From NCBI GenBank assembly GCA_023300255.1, contig JALZWC010000777.1:1-8184 (forward strand): DNA of 8,184 bases. The letters run 5' to 3'. Shown here piece by piece: positions 5,919-8,184 of this stretch; position 1 is the stretch's first letter; each line of letters opens with the position of its first letter. Source of the DNA: Saprospiraceae bacterium. Its GTDB lineage: Bacteria; Bacteroidota; Bacteroidia; Chitinophagales; Saprospiraceae. The position numbers were made by a program, and so were the translations under genes. The notes under the pieces were generated by a model. It had not been told where the DNA came from, did not search any database, and was given only the letters and a program-made list of their open reading frames with translations.

Positions 5919-6299
5919 ATGCTAAAAAAACCAATTCTGGTTATTATTATTTTCACCTCATTAAACGGGTGCAAAAAGTATACTTATCTAAACAACGAAG
6001 CAGCTACAATTGAAGCAACTACTGAAGATGGAGGCCAATTTATTACATTAAATCGAAACGAATACGTAGCGGTATTAGAAGAGACATACAAAAGTATTTC
6101 TTTAAAAATGAAACTTCAACAAAAGGAAATCTTCCTGCTTGATGTTTACGAAAATAAGTATTATTACATTTGGTACACTACTAATTTAGGACCTGATAAT
6201 GTTTATAGATTTATTGCTGATAAAAATTGTAATATCCTGAATTATTCGGTATTTGAAAAAGAAGAAGTGCTTGCAGAATTGAAATATTTTAAAAAATAA
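5919..6299 (+). CDS. Small hypothetical lipoprotein
   Basis: This 126-residue protein is not recognised as a named family. It starts with a short lipoprotein signal peptide: MLKK, a hydrophobic run and the lipobox LNGC with Cys18, followed by KK. The mature part is about 108 residues, mixed in charge and rich in Tyr, Lys and Glu. Alternating hydrophobic patterns, such as EIFLLDVYENKYYYIWYT (about 70-87), suggest beta strands. A single further Cys lies in DKNCNI near the end. It lacks the K/Q-plus-acidic surface-export signal described after the lipidated Cys in some Bacteroidota lipoproteins, so a periplasm-facing location is more likely. It ends 77 bp before the next lipoprotein gene on the same strand and could be co-transcribed with it, although that gene has its own promoter-like motif. 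The upstream region is very AT-rich with no clear Shine-Dalgarno site. Confidence 0.75.
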   Translation: MLKKPILVIIIFTSLNGCKKYTYLNNEAATIEATTEDGGQFITLNRNEYVAVLEETYKSISLKMKLQQKEIFLLDVYENKYYYIWYTTNLGPDNVYRFIADKNCNILNYSVFEKEEVLAELKYFKK

Positions 6300-6361
6300 C
6301 TTCAGATTATTAAACGGTAAGTTCCCTAACAAAACCAGACCAATAGCATTCAATAATTTCG

Positions 6362-6369
6362 TAACTTTA
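6362..6369 (+). promoter_or_regulatory. Possible -7 promoter element TAACTTTA
   Basis: TAACTTTA in the context TTTCGTAACTTTACA resembles the TAnnTTTG -7 box of Bacteroidota promoters. It lies only 7 bp before the ATG at 6377, so a transcript started from it would have almost no leader. No convincing -33 element is seen at the usual distance. The same octamer is found at 105-112. Confidence 0.35.
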
Positions 6370-6376
6370 CAATGCT

Positions 6377-8184
6377 ATGAAAAATTACATCTCACTACTG
6401 GGATGCATTTGCTTATTATTAAGTGGATGCAACCAAACAACTACACAAGTCCTTAAAAAAGACAAAATGGAAAGCCCTACGGACTATATGTACCAGCAAC
6501 GGGCATATCCAGATAATATAATTAATGAACGCGCTATAAGTGAAGGTATTTCGCAAACTCGTTCCATCAAATCATCCAGAAACCAACAAGAAGGTGGCGC
6601 TTGGATTCAAGCAGGCCCTCTAAATACTGGTGGTCGTATTACAGATATTGCGCTCGATCCTATTAATGATGATATCTTTTTTGTGGGTACATCCGTAGGT
6701 GGAATTTTTAGAACCCTAGACGGTGGTTTAACTTTTACACCAGTATTTGATGCCATAGGTAGACCATCTATTGGAAACTTAGCTATTGCACCTTCAAATT
6801 CGCAAGTTATTTACGCTGGAACGGGAGAAGCAAATGGAAGCGCAACATCCGGTGCTTTTTTTGGCGACGGAATCTATAAATCTACTGATGGCGGAACAAC
6901 ATGGACAAATGTAGGATTGCCTAACTCTGGCCACATAGGCCGTATTGTAATCGACCCTACAAATGAAAACAGAGCTTTCGTTGCAGCAACAGGAACCCTT
7001 TACGGAACAAATAACGATAGAGGAATTTACCGCACAACAAATGGAGGAAATACTTGGGCAAAGGTTTTATTTACTGGCGCCGGAACTTCGGCAATTGATA
7101 TTACTATCAATCCTGCAAATCCAGAAATTCTATTCGCAGCCATGTGGGAACGAACACGTGAACCTTGGCAACGTGATTACGGCGGATTGACTTCAGTAAT
7201 ATATAGATCAACAAATGGCGGAGATTCTTGGAATGAATTAGGCGAAGCACAAGGCCTACCAGCTGCTAACGAACAAACAGGAAGAATAGGCTTAGCAGTA
7301 TCAGCATCGCAACCATCAACAGTGTTTGCTCGTTTTACAACAAATGAAATTACAAACGAATTTAACGGCCTTTATAAATCAACAAACAATGGAAGCACCT
7401 GGAATTTAGTTGCCTTAGAAGATATCGAAAATGTTGATTCTAGGTTTGGATGGTTTTTTGGAAATGTACGTGTAAACCCTAATAATGTCAACCAAGTCTA
7501 TGTTTTAGGACAACGACTTTATAGAAGTAATAATGGAGGAACTGCTTGGGAAGAAGTATTTGGAATGCACGTAGACCATCACGCTATGGAGTTTTCAACA
7601 AACAACTCTAATTTTGTACTTGCTGGAAATGACGGTGGATTATATGCATCAAATGATGCAGGTACAACTTGGAATAAATTTGTCAACTTACCTATTACTC
7701 AGTTTTACAATATTGAAGTAGACTTCCAACAACCAGAACGTTTATATGGTGGGACACAAGACAATAATACCATTAGAACCACAGATGCTGGTTTAAATAA
7801 TTGGTCTTCCATATGGGGAGGAGATGGATTTCATGTAAATGTTGATCCTGTTGACAATAACTTTATTTATGTTGAATTTCAATTTGCAGGAATAGGACGC
7901 TCCATAAACGGCGGCGATAATTTTGAACTAGCAACAAACGGAATTGACGAAGACGATAGAACAAACTGGAACTCCCCTATTATTATTTCACCAGTTAATC
8001 ATGAAAAAGTATTTTATGGCTCTAATCGTTTATATGTTTCTGATTTTGCTGAAACGTGGATGCCTATCAGCCCAGATTTAACAGATGGACAACACCCTAG
8101 CGGCTCTTTATCATACGGAACTCTTACAGCAATAGCCCCATCGCATAATAACCTTGATGTAATTTACACAGGTAGTGATGATGG
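6377..8184 (+). CDS. Asp-box (BNR/VPS10-like) beta-propeller lipoprotein, 3' end missing
   Basis: An uninterrupted frame of 602 codons runs off the right edge. The N-terminus is a lipoprotein signal with lipobox LSGC (Cys18), so the protein is envelope-anchored or exposed. A linker to about residue 70 is followed by a propeller region opening with GGAWIQAGPLNTGGRITDIA. Asp-box-type turns (S/T-x-D/N-x-G-x-x-W/F) occur at about 113, 169, 220, 278, 335, 384, 425 and 509, for instance STDGGTTW and STNGGDSW, spaced about 40-85 residues apart. HVDHHAMEFS and YGGTQDNNT are typical of the secreted BNR-repeat proteins often labelled sortilin or glycosyl hydrolase. These proteins bind ligands or glycans, and sialidase-like catalysis should not be assumed from the repeats. 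Related proteins in Bacteroidota commonly exceed 900 residues, so a third or more may be missing. The ATG at 6377 is preferred because the signal peptide begins there; another ATG five bases earlier is out of frame. Confidence 0.88.
   Translation, partial: MKNYISLLGCICLLLSGCNQTTTQVLKKDKMESPTDYMYQQRAYPDNIINERAISEGISQTRSIKSSRNQQEGGAWIQAGPLNTGGRITDIALDPINDDIFFVGTSVGGIFRTLDGGLTFTPVFDAIGRPSIGNLAIAPSNSQVIYAGTGEANGSATSGAFFGDGIYKSTDGGTTWTNVGLPNSGHIGRIVIDPTNENRAFVAATGTLYGTNNDRGIYRTTNGGNTWAKVLFTGAGTSAIDITINPANPEILFAAMWERTREPWQRDYGGLTSVIYRSTNGGDSWNELGEAQGLPAANEQTGRIGLAVSASQPSTVFARFTTNEITNEFNGLYKSTNNGSTWNLVALEDIENVDSRFGWFFGNVRVNPNNVNQVYVLGQRLYRSNNGGTAWEEVFGMHVDHHAMEFSTNNSNFVLAGNDGGLYASNDAGTTWNKFVNLPITQFYNIEVDFQQPERLYGGTQDNNTIRTTDAGLNNWSSIWGGDGFHVNVDPVDNNFIYVEFQFAGIGRSINGGDNFELATNGIDEDDRTNWNSPIIISPVNHEKVFYGSNRLYVSDFAETWMPISPDLTDGQHPSGSLSYGTLTAIAPSHNNLDVIYTGSDD

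Noticed and set aside
6963..7190. 75-codon open frame within the propeller lipoprotein
   Set aside because: It is an out-of-frame shadow; the 602-codon frame with lipobox and Asp boxes covers it.
6377..8184. Type IX secretion substrate or sialidase
   Set aside because: The N-terminus is a lipoprotein signal, the C-terminus where a sorting domain would be is outside the window, and Asp boxes alone do not show sialidase activity.

Overview
The window looks like chromosomal DNA from a member of the Bacteroidota, possibly the Saprospiria group. This is inferred from the AT-rich composition, A-rich leaders with weak or absent Shine-Dalgarno sequences, many predicted lipoproteins, a DUF4407 protein, and intergenic regions packed with short palindromic repeats. 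There is no rRNA or marker gene here, so the placement is provisional.

Layout. (1) 215-1933 (+) encodes a lipoprotein amidohydrolase of the YtcJ-like amidohydrolase-3 family. (2) 1979-2178 is a cluster of three twin-hairpin repeats, two direct and one inverted, whose stems carry compensatory base changes. The inverted copy ends 13 nt before the next start codon. (3) 2192-2671 (+) is a small DinB-superfamily protein with the His metal triad. (4) 2677-2787 is a second, unrelated inverted repeat family built on a 7-bp AGAAGTC unit, followed by a 16-bp tandem duplication just before the next gene. (5) 2855-3874 (+) is a cytoplasmic-looking protein made entirely of ten WG-type repeats with a 34-residue period. 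(6) 3897-4165 is a third repeat family: two direct copies of a roughly 102-bp unit, then a third copy collapsed into a perfect 30-bp hairpin. It separates the WG gene from a convergent gene. (7) 4171-5280 (-) is a DUF4407 membrane protein with a long coiled coil. (8) 5281-5652 has no convincing gene. (9) 5653-5849 (-) appears to be a small gene with a single frameshift close to its start; it has not been called because its long open frame lacks an ATG. (10) 5919-6299 (+) is a small unrecognised lipoprotein. (11) 6377-8184 (+) is the N-terminal 602 residues of a large lipoprotein with Asp-box (BNR/VPS10-like) beta-propeller repeats; it runs off the right edge.

The genes do not form an obvious pathway or defence system. 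What sets the window apart is that three consecutive intergenic regions are each filled by a different family of palindromic repeats, each with an inverted copy facing direct copies. No transposase, integrase, CRISPR array or tRNA was found. The envelope theme (three lipoproteins and one multi-pass membrane protein) is typical of the phylum, not evidence of a single system.
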